Shown: one piece after another, positions 9,572 to 22,066 of the stretch | Numbering within the stretch: position 1 is the first letter of the stretch | How the letters are laid out: every line of letters begins with the position of its first letter | The notes under the pieces: model-generated | The model's input: the letters and a program-made list of their open reading frames with translations, nothing else | Told to the model about the DNA's origin: nothing | Database searches by the model: none | Source: Bryoerythrophyllum caledonicum | Lineage: Eukaryota; Streptophyta; Bryopsida; Pottiales; Pottiaceae | NCBI GenBank assembly: GCA_963971425.1 | Contig: OZ020515.1 | Span: 5,076,678 to 5,140,677 of the forward strand | Length of the DNA: 64,000 nucleotides | Direction: 5' to 3' | Made by a program: the position numbers and the translations under genes

Positions 9572-10819
9572 CTATGCAAAAATGTCCCAAAACTCAACCA
9601 CTAGTGACTTGTATTTCACCATCTCCTCCTTGGTCAATCCAACACCCTCTTTTATGCTACGGACCTCTTCCTCATCATGAGAGACCATCATCAACTTCCA
9701 ATCATCGTGATGCACGTGTGGTTGTTGAGTGGATCCCTTGTACCAATCATTCGGAACTTGGAGGTATGTTGCTCCCGAACCACTAGGCACTAGCTAGAAT
9801 ATCGGTGGATGTTCATCCGAAGTGGAGAGACGGGTTGAGAGGGCCTTCGTCTACCAAAACCTCCAATTCATCCCCTTGTGTGCCATCGACATCCATTCCA
9901 AACACCACCGCGGGTTCTAAATCGTCGAGAAGGGAGATAAGGCTAGGTTCCAACTCGGTTTCCACCTCAATGAGTTCACTCTCCATGAAATGCACGGACA
10001 TAGCTACATCCGCGCTTGAGGTGCGATGCTCCCTCAACCATTCTACAAACTCCCCAGTGGGAACCCACTCATAAAGGCCCCGTCCCATGCTCTTGAATGG
10101 CATTACGTGGGCCTTTGAGGGTTGGGCTCGATCCACCACCTTGTGGGGCGCAAACCTCACTTTTTTAGGAGGCTCCTTTGTTAGAACCTCTTGTGATTCA
10201 TCCTTCGACGAGCCCATACAACCGTGGCATAATCCTAGCCTACTTGGTTGGATGTGGACGAGAGTAGGGTTCTCTGGTGGACCATAGATGATGTTTGGGT
10301 TCGGTCCTCCCCATTTTACCGTGGCATTGGCAATTCACAACCAAGCCCTACCTAGTAGCAAGGGGTATGCCTCCTTGTTGGAGTGCATTCAAATGACTTG
10401 GAAGGTGAGGGAGTACTCTATCCCCCCCGTGGTAACCTTACAACCACTAATCTAACCTAACGGGGCCTCCGAGCTTTGATTAGCCATGTTAATGATGTAC
10501 GGTGAGGGTTCCGTGATGTCTAGGTCCAACTTCTCCATGGTTGAAAGGGGCATAATGTTCAAACCACTACCACCATCGACTAGTACGTTGGGTACCACCT
10601 TGTCTACGATTGAGACCTCAATTTGAACCGCCTTGACTTCGATATTGGGGTGTGCGGATTTAACACAAGCCGCCAACCTAACCTTTGCCTTAGGCCTCCC
10701 CTTCACTAGGGTGCCCGACCTAAGGGCTTTCCTCATGGGTGGTGACACCTCCAATAGTTGAGCGATGGTGATGTCCGCCTTAAGGCGACTCAAATCCGTC
10801 CATAAGTCATAAGGTCCTT
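9572..10819 (-). pseudogene. Protease and linker region of the second element
   Basis: Contains the retroviral-type protease signature VLVDGGSGLNIMPL near 10560, with DGG in place of DTG as in some plant Ty3 lineages. A highly charged linker (10217-9813) with PPKKVRFAPHKVVDR follows. A region including YPLLLGRAWL, followed by a stop where Arg is expected, is also present. Stops include TAG after EAPLG (about 10455) and two TGA codons. Each would be a sense CAG or CGA codon after one C-to-T reversal. At 10819 the frame runs straight into a solo LTR and resumes at 13544. Confidence 0.75.
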
Positions 10820-13543
10820 TGTGAGCCAAATAAACCGCCCCCTAATGGGGTGGCTTATCTTGAACACAAGATCCTACATATGGGATGCAGCCCCTTGTGC
10901 AAACATACTTTAACCATTCATACAAGCATGATGACCCAAGGCGTGGTCACTTGAGAGGGTTCGTTAATAATTAGTGATGTGATGGCTGAATTGAGCCTTA
11001 GGTTGAATCCAACCTTTAGGCAAGCGTAAATTCCGCCTCAAAGCTTTGTTTCCAATGTTTTAAAGCTCCATTAGGTTCAATTTTGCCTTGTAAACTTGAT
11101 TAGCACCTTAACCACCAATTCCAGGCCCAAGTGCGACCCTAACAGCAGCAACCAGCAGACAGGCTCCTCTTTTTATGTTAAAAGTTTAATTCTTCATTAT
11201 CTTCGTGATTATGACTCCGTTTTTTACGTTTGTTTTTTGAATTCTTATTAGTTTTTCTTGCTTAACACGATGGCAGCCTTCAATTGATCATTTGACTCGA
11301 CCCTGGACCTCCCAGCCAACGACCAGCAGTGCACCTTCAACATATGACTTTATTCAAGATCATGCACCACATTCCTATGCATGTATCACATTCATTCACA
11401 CAAGAATCCACCCCAGTCTTACTAAGAGTGAGCCTCCAGCTGTGTTCACTTACTAATGGCGCTCTAATCGGTTATTTAGTTGAATATATAGCAAACTCTA
11501 ATTCTACCGAAAAATTGGCAGCGCTTCCGCGTGGTTTTTGTATTTAGAAAATTAGGGTTCAAGTCATACACATGGAATTGAAGAGGTTCGAGGGAGAAAA
11601 GAAAAGGGGCTCCCTGAGTTAATTTGGTTCACCCTCCATCCTTAGCCTTCGACTTGCTTGGTCAGCTCGTGATCTTGCTCCTCTTGTTCAGCTCGTGATC
11701 TTGCTCCTCTTGTTCAGCTCGTGATCTTGCTCCTCTTGTTGGTGCTCTTCACTCCGCAGCCCGTATCTTCGTCGTCACAGCTTCGATCTGCGCGTTCTTG
11801 AGCTTGTTGGAAAGCCAACGTTCTAATCTATCTACTCCTAAAATCTTAGCCTGATTGGACAAGAACTCCGCTACTCACGAGGGAAAACCTGAGGCCGTAT
11901 GAGATCCGCCACCGATCCTCCAACTGGTTGTCCTCACTCTGCCGCCCGTATCTTCGTCGTCACAGCTTCGATCCGCACGTGTTTGAGCTTGTTGGAAAGC
12001 CAACGTTCTAATCTATCTACTCCTAAAATCTTAGCCTGATTGGACAAGAACTCCGCTACTCACGAGGGAAAACCTGAGGCCGTATGAGATCCGCCACCGA
12101 TCCTCCAGCTGGTTGTCCTCACTCCGCCGCCCGTATCTTCGTCGTCACAGCTCCGATCCGCGTGTTCTTGAGCTTGTTGAAAAGCCAACTTTCTAATCTA
12201 TCTACTCCTAAAATCTTAGCCCGACTGGACAAGAACTCCGCTACTGACAAGGGAAAACCTGAGGCCGTATGAGATCCGCCACCGATCCTCCAGCTGGTTG
12301 TCCTCACTCCGCCGCCCGTATCTTCGTCGTCACAGCTCCGATCCGCATGTTCTTGAGCTTGTTGAAAAGCCAACTTTCTAATCTATCTACTCCTAAAATC
12401 TTAGCCCGATTGGACAAGAACTCCGCTACTGACGAGGGAAAACTTGAGGCCGTATGAGATCCGCCACCGATCCTCCAGCTGGTCGTCCTTACTCCGCCGC
12501 CCGTATCTTCGTCGTCACAGCTCCGATCCGCGTGTTCTTGAGCTTGTTGGAAAGCCAACTTTCTAATCTATCTACTCTCCTATTTTCGCAACGATTGAAT
12601 CACATTCTAGCCCACAGGAGGGGGAAATCTGAACCCTACCTCTCTCTCTCCTTCCACACACCTCTCTCGGTTTCCTAGCTCCTACCACACACCTCTCTCA
12701 CTCCTACCTCCCACCCTTCGAATGAGCGCCCTCCAAGGGGGTAACCCCAAGACCCTTGCTCCCTTCTTTGTTCCCAAGGTCGTTCCCTTCGTTGTTCACA
12801 GCCGCCAATTTGGGTGGGCACATTAATGGTCACACTAAACAACTAGTAACTAAAAAGCAATAATTCACTAGCCACCCTTGCATTTAACACAAGTGGGTGT
12901 CCCACTAACCAAGGAATATCTAAATCTAAACTTTGACTCCATGCCACATGTGTGTGCATGATCTCAATAAGTGAGCTATTAGCTAATTTTCAAAGGTGCA
13001 AAAATCTAATTTAACCTACCTAAATTGAATTCCCCTTGCTTGGGGTAATTCCTAATTTACTTAGTGATTGATGAGGATTCTTTTCCACTTCTTTTGGACC
13101 CTTTTGACTATTTTTTTAAGGGCTTTTAACGCCCCATTCTTTTTTCTTTTCTCCTCACCATCCTCCTTCTTCTTCTCCCATTTTTTTGGTTTCGTGATTT
13201 CTTCATCGTGACCGAATATGGTCTACAACTCGATAGGAGGTAAATTCTTCTCCACCACTACTCATTTTAATTCTTTTCTAATTTTCTTTTGTCTTTTTTC
13301 CCTTCTCTCTTTGCTTTTCTTCTCTGGTTTATTCCCTTTTTTTTTCTTCCTTTTTGGCTAACTACATAAATTCCGCGATTGCCCATAAATGGCTCCTCTT
13401 TTAGTGAGGGGAAAGGCCACTTGGCCATTTTAATCAAAAAACCACGAGCTAGTCCATGGGATAACCCATTTTCACCACTCATTAGCCTTAATGGACCCGA
13501 CGTGAGGTCCATTCATCACCGTGAGCCGTTTTTGCGGCTCACA
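10820..13543 (-). mobile_element. Solo LTR with perfect target duplication
   Basis: 2,724 bp starting TGTGAGCC and ending GGCTCACA, with TCCTT directly before (10815-10819) and directly after (13544-13548). It interrupts the gag-pol frame of the second Ty3 element. Removing the LTR and one TCCTT makes the host frame continuous, so this was a clean integration followed by LTR-LTR recombination. It has the same orientation as the flanking element's LTRs. Inside are a 26-bp and a 185-bp tandem block. Confidence 0.92.
11665..12575. repeat. 26-bp and 185-bp tandem repeats inside the solo LTR
   Basis: First come about three copies of a 26-bp unit (CAGCTCGTGATCTTGCTCC) at 11665-11740. About four and a half copies of a 185-bp unit follow, with landmarks CGTATCTTCGTCGTCACAGC and CGTATGAGATCCGCCACCG. 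Copies begin near 11740, 11925, 12110, 12295 and 12480. Copies differ by only a few bases. Short ORFs repeated at 185-bp spacing on both strands are by-products. Confidence 0.9.
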
Positions 13544-15553
13544 TCCTTCTCCCACTTGCTCTTCGACTCGTGGGAATGCGTTAACTTCGGGACTAGGAAT
13601 CGGTCGACCTTCCCATGGTTCTTGGGAGTTGGACAATGGTGTTCGGGACCTAGGTGTCCCGTGAGAGGCCCTCAAGTAGGCTCGTTGAGTGCCTTCCACC
13701 GCCTCCTTGGTGGTATCATTTAGGTCAGAGAAGTGAGGTGAATCTTCCTCTGAGGTCTCACCCTCTTTTGGTATTGGTGGAGGGGGACTCGAGTATCTAG
13801 GCTCCCGCCGGTTAGACCGAGTTTGGACCGCTAACGCCGGTAACTCACAAGTTCTAGCCTCCTTGGTTGTGCTCACCTCGTGGAAGACGACATTGAGCTC
13901 AGTGAGGGAAGGGGTATGCGTGGACACGATTTCATTTGATATGGTGGCATAGCGAATATCTTGTGGGCCTTGGTTTTGTTGTCCACCGTGGTTTTGCCCT
14001 TGGTTCTGCTGCCCTCTATGGGTTTGCCCTTGGTTGATAGGAATGTAACCGTCCTTGGTATTAACCCCCATTGGCGGAGTTTGATTTTGGCGGTTATTGC
14101 TGTAGTCGTATTAGAGACTAGGCGGCCTAAGGGTATTATGGGAGGTGGGGTTACGTGCACCTCTCAAGTGGTCTTGGGCTTGTTGAGGGTAATTCCTCGG
14201 TGGAAAAGGCATGGGAATCACCTTGTCCGGTCTACGACACACTTGGGTAGGGTGATTACCTCCACAGTTACCGCATACCACTCCACTTTTGATCCAACAC
14301 TGTCCCGGTGTGTGTCTCTTGCCACAAGTGTGATGGATTTCAAACCGTGGTCTTGGAGGTCCCCCATAACCTTGGGTCAGAGATGCCAAACCTTGCGGTA
14401 CATAGTTAGTTACCGCCGGTGGTTGGTTCCTATGGGGGGGCACATACGGGGGTTGAGTGGCTTGGTGTTGAGGTGCTGCCACTGGAGTAGTGCAAAAAAG
14501 GCTGGTGTGGCCTGGTTGACCACATTGAGTACACCATAGGCCCAAAGCATGTCTACCAGACTCTATGGGTGGAGGTGTGGGGTTGGGGACTTGGTTTTTC
14601 ATCAATAAGGCCATTTGGTCTTGCATGGCCTTGATTTGTTGAGCTAATTGGTCCTGGAAGCCTTGTTGGCCTTGGAGGATTTCGTTCTTCATTTCCTCCT
14701 TCCATGTGCCCCGCTCTTCATAATAGGTGAGCTCGGGAAGAGCTATTGGTGGCCTAACGTTCAAGGGTAGAGCATAATAGTTCCACATGGGAACTTGTGC
14801 ACCCAGGGCTCCTTGGTTAGGTTTTAGGGCTGGTCCTTTGCCCTTGGCATGGATTGGAGTGAAACTAGGGATGTGGTGCTCTTCCTTTCTCCACATGCGC
14901 TCTCTGTCTCGATCAACTTGCTCTATTAGCCTAGCTTGTGCCTTGGCAGCATCTAACGATGTGGGGCCGACCTTCAAAATCTCCCTAATGGTCCCCTCGT
15001 TGTTGAACCCTTGGATAAAGAATTGGGTCAAGGTGTCATTAGTGAGGAGGTTGCCCACGAATCTTGCAACCACCAGCTCGAATCTTCTAATATAGGTCGT
15101 GATTTCCTCCCCTGGACCTTGGCGTAGCGCAGCTAAGGTTGTGAGGGCGTTACTTTGACCTACTTCGGGTCTAAAGTGCTCCAAAAAGGCCCTCATGAGG
15201 CTATCCCAATCCTCGAAGGTGTGGGGGGGGTGATTCCTAAACCACTCGTAAGCGGCATCCTACAAGGTATATGTGAACCACACTAGGAAATAACCAGTGT
15301 TGGTGATGAGGCAAGTGGTGAGGAGCTCTAGAAACTGTTCCACGTGTGCGGAAGGGTCTTCATCCTAGGTTCCTCTAAAGGTGGGCAAGTTGGGTGGCAT
15401 AGGCGCCGCTTGCAAGCCCTCGGGTACTACAATCGGCAAACCCCTTGGCTGAACCAAGGGATTAATGGGGGGCCGGACCGGGGGTGGTTCTCCAGAGGCC
15501 ATGATAGGGACTGAGGTGGTGCCTCGTGGACTAGTGGTGTTGGTGGTGTTCAC
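13544..15553 (-). pseudogene. Gag of the second Ty3 element
   Basis: The Gag frame starts near 15553 (MNTTNTTSPRGTT). It includes the gag domain core (DWDSLMRAFLEHFRPEVGQ, GEEITTYIRRFELVVARFVG, FFIQGFNNEGTIREIL) and a CX2CX4HX4C knuckle (CTQCGQPGHTSLFC). Further Cys/His pieces (TCGKRHTPGQC, VCGNCGGNHPTQVC) follow. In-frame stops are TAG near 15365, TAG near 15258 and TAA near 14108. All fit C-to-T changes from CAG or CAA. The last part (14071-13544, rich in Gln/Asn and acidic residues) reads to the junction with the solo LTR. Confidence 0.85.
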
Positions 15554-16381
15554 CGGATCGAATGAAGTGGAAGGAAAAGATGGGGGAAAAGGATGGAAAG
15601 GAGCTGGGAGGGCCTCTAGCTATACCTCTAAGAATCCTTCCGCTGTGTCCTCGGTGAGTTCCCTAGACCTACTCCTTCGTTCACTCACCGGTTCCCACGG
15701 TGGTATGAGGGGAGGTCTTTGGGACCTTGTGGCACGGGGCATCTACTCTAGGGTCCAAAGGTATGGTCTTGTTGTTCGTTGATGGTAGTCATGTCCCCCC
15801 AAAAGGTTTTCCGTCCAAGGTTTTAAGGTCGTGGGTGGGTCTACATGAAACACGGCCTATCTCAAACGATGAGTGGGTGTTTTCAACACTTCTACTCCCA
15901 CTACTATCACGAGGACGGACTGACTCAAGACCAAGACCAGAGTTTTAGTTGTGGAGTTTTAGCTCGATGAAGCCACCGAAGAATCCTACTAAGGACTACC
16001 CTTCAAGGGCAAACGACAAAAGGCTAACCGAATTGAGGAATGTTTCTACGAGCATCACCCCGTTGGAAAGTTGTTCCCCAATTGGCGCCACACGGTACAA
16101 ATCCTTACTGTGGGGCTGACCTAGACCTCAACTTGATAAAAAGTGGGGTCCCTTGGTATCTTTGGTATCCCCCTTCCACCTTTTACCACTTCGAGCTAGG
16201 CATTACCCACTAGGAGGAAAACGACACAATGACGGGACAACATTCAACAATGTGTGTAGGACGATGTTATCATCGTAGAAGACATACCTCGATTCATCTC
16301 CAGCCTCCCTGTCACCGTTAGTTGAAAACGACCGTGGACCTAATCGCACTCTAACGATTCTAAGGCCAACCGATTGAGAAC
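15554..16381. other. Leader of the second Ty3 element, proximal part
   Basis: Noncoding on the minus strand between gag and the nested solo LTR. No gene seen. It ends with AGAAC (16377-16381), the left copy of the target duplication. Confidence 0.5.
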
Positions 16382-19063
16382 TGTGAGCCCCCAAAACGGC
16401 TCACGATGTCATTTGGGCATTAAGATTAACTAGTTAGCATTAGAAAGTGGTAGTTAGGGTGAGATGGTTAGACTAAACCACCCATTGTGGTTAAAGGGCT
16501 TGAAAAGGCCTTTTACTTGCCATTTCTTAATTTAGAAGAGGTCATCATCTCCAAGTGGAGATCTAATTTTGTTAAAAACCTAAAAATTGAAAGAAAGAAA
16601 AAAAAGAGGAAAAAAAAAAAACTTAGAAGACGAAAAGAATTCTTGCAAAAAGGGAGACACCTCAACCCACATGTGTTTTTAACACAATGGGTTGAAGCCT
16701 TGGGAAAAACACACTAAAAAACCAAGGAGGTAAGTAAACAAATAAGTAATTAAATAAACAAAAAACAAAAGTAAACAAAATGCGGAGTGCAACCATGATG
16801 TGGCCACTTTTGAGTTAATCTTTTAAAAAAACATGCACGAAGTAGTGGCACATGGCCTTGGAAGAAATTAGAAAAGTTAGATGGTGACGAGGGGAGAAAT
16901 TAGCACCAATTATTGGCGATCATGGGCTGCCCTTAATGGCATGCCGAAGTTACCTTTAAAAAACTTTTTTTATTTTTGTTTTCTTCCTTCCCCCGAGCTG
17001 GCGAGGGGGAATTTTGGGTTTTCCCGGGGAATATTCCCTGGAATCTGCTGAAGAAACGTTGGACTTCCAGCGTGAGTTACGTGCACGGCTGCCGTTGGAG
17101 CTGGAGGGCGCTGGGTTGACTGCGGACAGGAAGTTGTTTTCGCCCCCTCGTTTTTTTGGTCGTGGGGTCTCGCGTCTGGAGAGGGGAATGGCGGAAGAGC
17201 CGGAGGGAGAGTTTTTGAGGGAGACCAGCGAAGGGGAAGAGCCCCGACTGTGAGAGTGTGTGCGAAGTAGGGTTTTGAGAGTGCAACAAGTTCGTAAGTG
17301 TGGGCTGGAGGCGGCGTCGACGTTGGAGTGGCGGTCGAGTGAATGCAGATCGGCGGCAGTGACTGGAGGGTTCGGCGACGGACGGAGCGGCGAGCTATTT
17401 GCAGCAAGCAAGAGACGCTTGGGAAGTTCCGGTGCAGAGTGCGAAGGAGGTCGTGACTCCAAGCAGAAGAGCGGAGAGCAGGTCAGCATGAGATTTACGA
17501 GCAGCGTGTGTGCACAGGGAAGAATCGTCGGCGGGAAGTTGCTTGATCTAGGGTTCGGAGGGCTGAAGTAGGCATTCGCGAGTCGGTAGGGTGCGACGAA
17601 GAAGGAAAGGGACTGGAGTTGAGGATCCGGAGCGGTGTGTTGGTGCTGGAAGGCTGCTGCGAGGAAGAGCGCAGTTCTGGTGGTGAGAAGAAAGCTGCTG
17701 TGCCAACAGGGAGCGGAAGTGCCGCTGTTCTTGTCCATTCAAGGTGCTGGAGTGGTGCTCGGAGTCGGGAGGGCGCAAGTCTGTGGGAGAGATACGGCGA
17801 TCATGTGGGTGTTGGAGAGCTGCAGCGGAAAGTGAGGTCGGAGCTGCGACGATAGCGGCTCGATCGGGCTCCTGTGAGGTGCGACGTCTACGAGCGGTGG
17901 TGAAAGAACGAGCGCACAACGCCGAGAGGACCTGCGGAGATGCTGCGCCGTGATTCTGATCACGATTCCGACGGGCACTTTTTCCGATTTAGGGTTCTTG
18001 GTGAGGGTCCAGGGAAGCACGTATGGAGGGAATTTGGGCGTTCGTAGTTGTCCAGCGGAAGAAGAAGCTCTAGGGCGGCCAAAGACGAGGAGCGTTGGAG
18101 CAGCGAGGAGCAGGGAGTCTCTTCTTTGTTGCTGTTTTCTATCCTTTGCTCTCGGTTATCTCGATCTTCTTCCCTTCCTCCTTGTGTGCAAGCTGATTGT
18201 TCTTGGTTGTAGAGGACTCCTGGTTGTGGTTGAGTTAGTTGCCTAATTTCCCTTGTGTTAAAACTAGCGCGGAAGCGCTGCCCAATTGACGGAGATTAGG
18301 TTATTGAACTAAGGCATGAATTGCCAATCAATTGTCAATCGTCCACACTAGTAGCTGGTTCTTGCATGGTGGAATGACTTGTGGTGGAATGTGTATGGAA
18401 TTGTCATAGTTGCACAATTGTTGTGGAGATCACTGCTGGTCGCCTTGGATGGGGTCAATACACATGTCCAATTGAAGTTGTAGATTGCTCATTAAGTCGG
18501 TCGTGAAAAGTTAGTTATAATAGGCGTTTAAAAAACCGGATTTGGACGATTACACCAGAAGTTATGAAGCTTTGAAGTTACACCAATAACGTGCAATCTT
18601 AAGAAGTAAATCGAAATTACTGATCAGTATTAACGGCGGGGTAAGTGGAGTAAGGACCTGAACCAAAAGTGAAGGTGAATGTAATAAAAAATAAATAAAA
18701 GTTAAAAAATTAAAAATTAAAAATTAAATAAAAATAATAATAAAATAAATAAATAAACAAATAAACGGAAGGAAAAGAACAATAAAAGAACCGTACAAGG
18801 AAGATAAAAGAAGAGTAAACCAGAAATCAGAAGAAGGGCGTAGGAGTCAAGGACTGTAAAGTGAAGATAAGTGCATTAATTGAATTAAATACCTAACTTA
18901 GTTGAGCAAGTTTTACTAACCATATGATAGAGAATACTTCCACCACTTGCCATCTTGTGTATGTGGGAGCATGAGCTCCTTGCAATGATAACCTTGTGAG
19001 TAGGGTTTAGGGTTCGGTGTCCACAATAAACCCTTCCATTGAGGGGGGCTTATTTGGTTCACA
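16382..19063 (+). mobile_element. Solo LTR in inverted orientation with perfect target duplication
   Basis: 2,682 bp. It starts TGTGAGCCCCCAAAACGGCT (reverse of the family's right end) and ends in GGTTCACA preceded by GGGGGGCTTATT (reverse of the family's left end TGTGAACCAAATAAGCC). AGAAC flanks it at 16377-16381 and 19064-19068. Reverse matches to the other LTRs include GCGGAAGCGCTGCC (18270) and ACTGCTGGTCG (18432). Where the other LTR copies carry tandem repeats, this one has a GC-rich block (17000-18250), so it is a distinct subfamily. ORFs in that block look compositional, not genic. Confidence 0.9.
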
Positions 19064-19926
19064 AGAACCATGCAATGTTTTAGAGGGGGGAGAACTCACC
19101 TTTTAGCAACTTTTGCCACTCCACATGTTAGCACGAGTTCTTTTTATGCAAGTTGTGGTTGGCTAGCCCTAGCGTTTCTAAGGCAAATGTTCCACACGGC
19201 TCAAGTGGGGAATCAGGGTTTTCTTGTCCCTAAAATGGTCACCTCATCCAAGTAATCCTATTTTACTACTCGCGGTCCTAAGAGAGGGTGTAGGGCACAT
19301 ACCGTATGCCGCGCTCCTTCCAATCAGCACCCCTATGTCTTGGGTAAGTCCACGACTCCAACTCCCCTCCAAGGTAGCTCATTCACACATATATACCATT
19401 AACTTGCAACATTGGTTCCCCAATTCCATTCACACCAAGTTGTATTTACCTTGGTGGTTAGTCAAGCGCAGGGAGAAGGAAGGGGCGCCCTTGTCCCATA
19501 CCCGGGCTCATGCACCCTTCCCTTTCGACCTAGGGGCTCACTGGAAATCCTTGTGGATTTCCGTGGGAGGGCCTCAACCTTTCACCCCTAGGCCCCTTGC
19601 TCAACTCAAGCCACAAGACTAGAAGGGGATCCTTCCAACACAAGGTGTTTTGTGGTTGGAAGGTCGGGAAACCACACTCCCTTCTAGACCCCCACCTTTA
19701 AACACAACTTGGCATTCATGCATTCACCATACTTCAAAACATTCACAAGGCATTCACAACTTAACAATCACTTAACCATCCATGAGCAAGTTGGGCACTT
19801 ACCTCGAGCTACCCAATGCTTCTCGATACACCGTAAGGCTATTAGCGTTTGTACCTACATCCAACGGTAGAATGATTAACACCTTCCAAGCAATGAACAC
19901 GCCTCCTCCCGGCGGACGCACCAAAA
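19064..19926. other. Leader of the second Ty3 element, distal part
   Basis: Noncoding continuation of the leader between the solo LTR and the 5' LTR. A 132-codon plus-strand ORF (19224-19622) has no recognisable domain and is antisense to the element. Confidence 0.5.
19906..19923 (-). promoter_or_regulatory. Candidate primer binding site (tRNA-Asp-like)
   Basis: Directly inside the LTR the minus strand reads TTTTGGTGCGTCCGCCGGGA. This resembles the TGGCGCCGTTGCCGGGGA site used by many plant Ty3 elements. It sets the orientation of the element as minus. Confidence 0.6.
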
Positions 19927-22066
19927 TGTGAGCCAAATAAACCGCCCCCTAATGGGGTGGCTTACCTTGAACACAAGACCCTACATGTGGGATACAGCCC
20001 CTTGTGCAAACATCCTTTAACCATTCATACGAGCATGATGACCCAAGGTGTGGTCACTTAAGGAGGTTCATTAATGATTAGTGTTGTGATGGCTGAATTC
20101 AGCCTTAAATTGAATCCAACCTTTAAACAAGCATAAGTTCCATCTTAAGACTCTGTTTCCAACGTTTTAAAGCTTGGATAGGTTCAATTTAACCTTGCAA
20201 ACTTGATTAGAACCTCAGCAATCAATTTCAGACTTAAGTGCGACCCTGACGACAGCGGCCAGAAGACAGGCTTCTCGTTTTAACCCTGAACTTATATTCC
20301 TTCTATCTCATTGACTATAACTCCGTTTTTTAGGTTTGTTTTTGGTATTCTTATTAGTTTTTCTTGCTTAACACGATGGCAGCCTTCAATTGACCGTTTG
20401 ACTCAATCCTAGACTTCACAGCCGACGACCAGCAGTGCACACTTTAACATATATGTTTACTCAAAATCGTGCACCACACATTCATGTGCATACCACATGC
20501 ATTCACGCAATTGGACCTACTTAAACACTACACCATGCACGAGCCTCCAGCCGTGTTCACTTACTACTGTAGATTAAACCGATTGGTTGGTTAAGTTGAT
20601 AGCAAACCCTAATCCTAGTGAAAATTTGGCAGCGCTTCCGCATGAGTTTTGTAACTCAAAAATTAGGGTTCCCTTCATGCACAAGGAATTGATTACTAGT
20701 CTGAGGGAGAAAAGAGGCCCTTGATTCAGCTCGATTCACCCTCCGTCCTTGTGGCCTGTGCCTTCAGGTTCGTATCCAGCTCGTGATCTTCACCCTCGTC
20801 TTCATGTTCGTGTCCAGCTCGTGATCTTCACCCTCGTCTTCATGTTCGTGTCCAGCTTGTGATCTTCACCCTCGTCTTCGTATTCGTGTCCAGCTCGGGA
20901 TCTTCACCCTCGTCTTCGTGTTCGTGTCCAGCTCGTGATCTTCACCCTCGTCTTCGTGTTCGTGTCCAGCTCGTGATCTTCACCCTCGTCTTCGTGTTCG
21001 TGTCCAGCTCGTGATCTTCACCCTCGTCTTCGTGTTCGTGTCCAGCTCGTGATCTTCACCCTCGTCTTCGTGTTCGTGTCCAGCTTGTGATCTTCACCCT
21101 CGTCTTCGTGTTCGTGTCCAGCTCGTGATCTTCACCATCGTCTTCGTGTTCGTGTCCAGCTCGTGATTTTCACCCTCGTCTTTGTGTTCGTATCCAGCTA
21201 GTGATCTTTACCCTCGTCTTCGTGTTCGTGTCCAGCTCTAATCTAATTCATCTCCTTCAGTGGCCGTGACTTCCGGCTCTCCTTCTCTTCCTTAGTTTCT
21301 CCCTCTGTTCTCTCTCTCCCCACATTCCTTGCTCTCTAGTCGAATGAGCTCCTCCAGGGGTTAACCCCCCAAGCCCTTGCTCTCCTTGCGTTCCCAAGGA
21401 TGTTCCCCGCCGCCTTTGCCTTCTTCTATCAATGACCTCTTTAATAAAAAACCTATTAACCTATAACACTTAAGTCCGTGCCACCCTTGCATATACAAAA
21501 GTGGGTGTCCCACTAACCAAGGAAGTCTAAATCTCCTATTTTAACTTAAGCCACATGGTGTGTGCATGATCACCAATAAGTGAGCTCTTACACTAACTCA
21601 AGGGTGCTAACTCTAACTAGTCTACTCAAATTGCATCCCCCTTGCTTTAGGGGTTAGGACTAATTTACTAAGTGATGGTGAGGGTTTTTTCCCACGTCTT
21701 TTGGACCCTTTTACTTATTTTTTAATGGCTCTTTTAGGCCTCATTTTTTCCCCCTTTTTTCGATCATTCTTCCTTTTTCCTATTTTTTTTTCTCCCGTGA
21801 TTTCCTCACCGTGGCCTCTTGCGGTCCTTGACTCGGTAGGAGGTACATTCTTCTCCACCACTTCTACTTCTTCTTCTTTTCTATTGTTTTTGTTTTTTTC
21901 CAATCTTTTCTTTATTTTTTCCTCTCTATTAATTGTTTTTGGACAACTTCGTAAAATTCTTGGTTGCCACAATGTGGCTCCTAATGGAAGAATTAGCGCA
22001 TGGAAAGGCTATTAAGCCATTTCAATCAAAAACCATGAGCTAACCAATGGGATAACCCAATTTCAT
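19927..22066 (-). mobile_element. 5' LTR of the second Ty3 element, truncated
   Basis: Starts TGTGAGCCAAATAAACCGCC at 19927, with strong similarity to 10820 onward (for example CCTAATGGGGTGGCTTA, GCAGCGCTTCCGC). It contains the 38-bp array 20757-21237 and continues with the conserved right part to GGGATAACCCAATTTCAT. At about 22066 it stops abruptly and a 38-bp array of the other variant takes over, so the terminal GGCTCACA is missing. Confidence 0.85.
20757..21237. repeat. 38-bp tandem repeat (variant with CACCCTCGTC)
   Basis: About a dozen copies of a 38-bp unit CAGCTCGTGATCTTCACCCT plus CGTCTTCGTGTTCGTGTC. It shares length and the landmarks GTTCGT and CGTGATC, at the same offsets, with the 38-bp unit at 7230-8065 and 22067-30200. 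The two units are probably diverged relatives. Confidence 0.92.

Larger units (their letters stand above)
8960..22066 (-). mobile_element. Second Ty3 element, decayed, with two nested solo LTRs
   Basis: Reading on the minus strand, a 5' LTR (22066 to 19927) is followed by a tRNA-Asp-like primer site, leader, gag (15553-13544), protease (from 10819) and an RT remnant (to 9125), then a probable 3' LTR (8959 downward). Two solo LTRs of the same family interrupt it at 10820-13543 and 16382-19063. Most of RT, all of RNase H and the integrase core are deleted. The coding parts carry many stops. Confidence 0.8.

Noticed and set aside
16956..17919. Several overlapping ORFs of 70-260 codons in a GC-rich block
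   Set aside because: They lie inside a solo LTR, overlap on both strands, and show only compositional bias.
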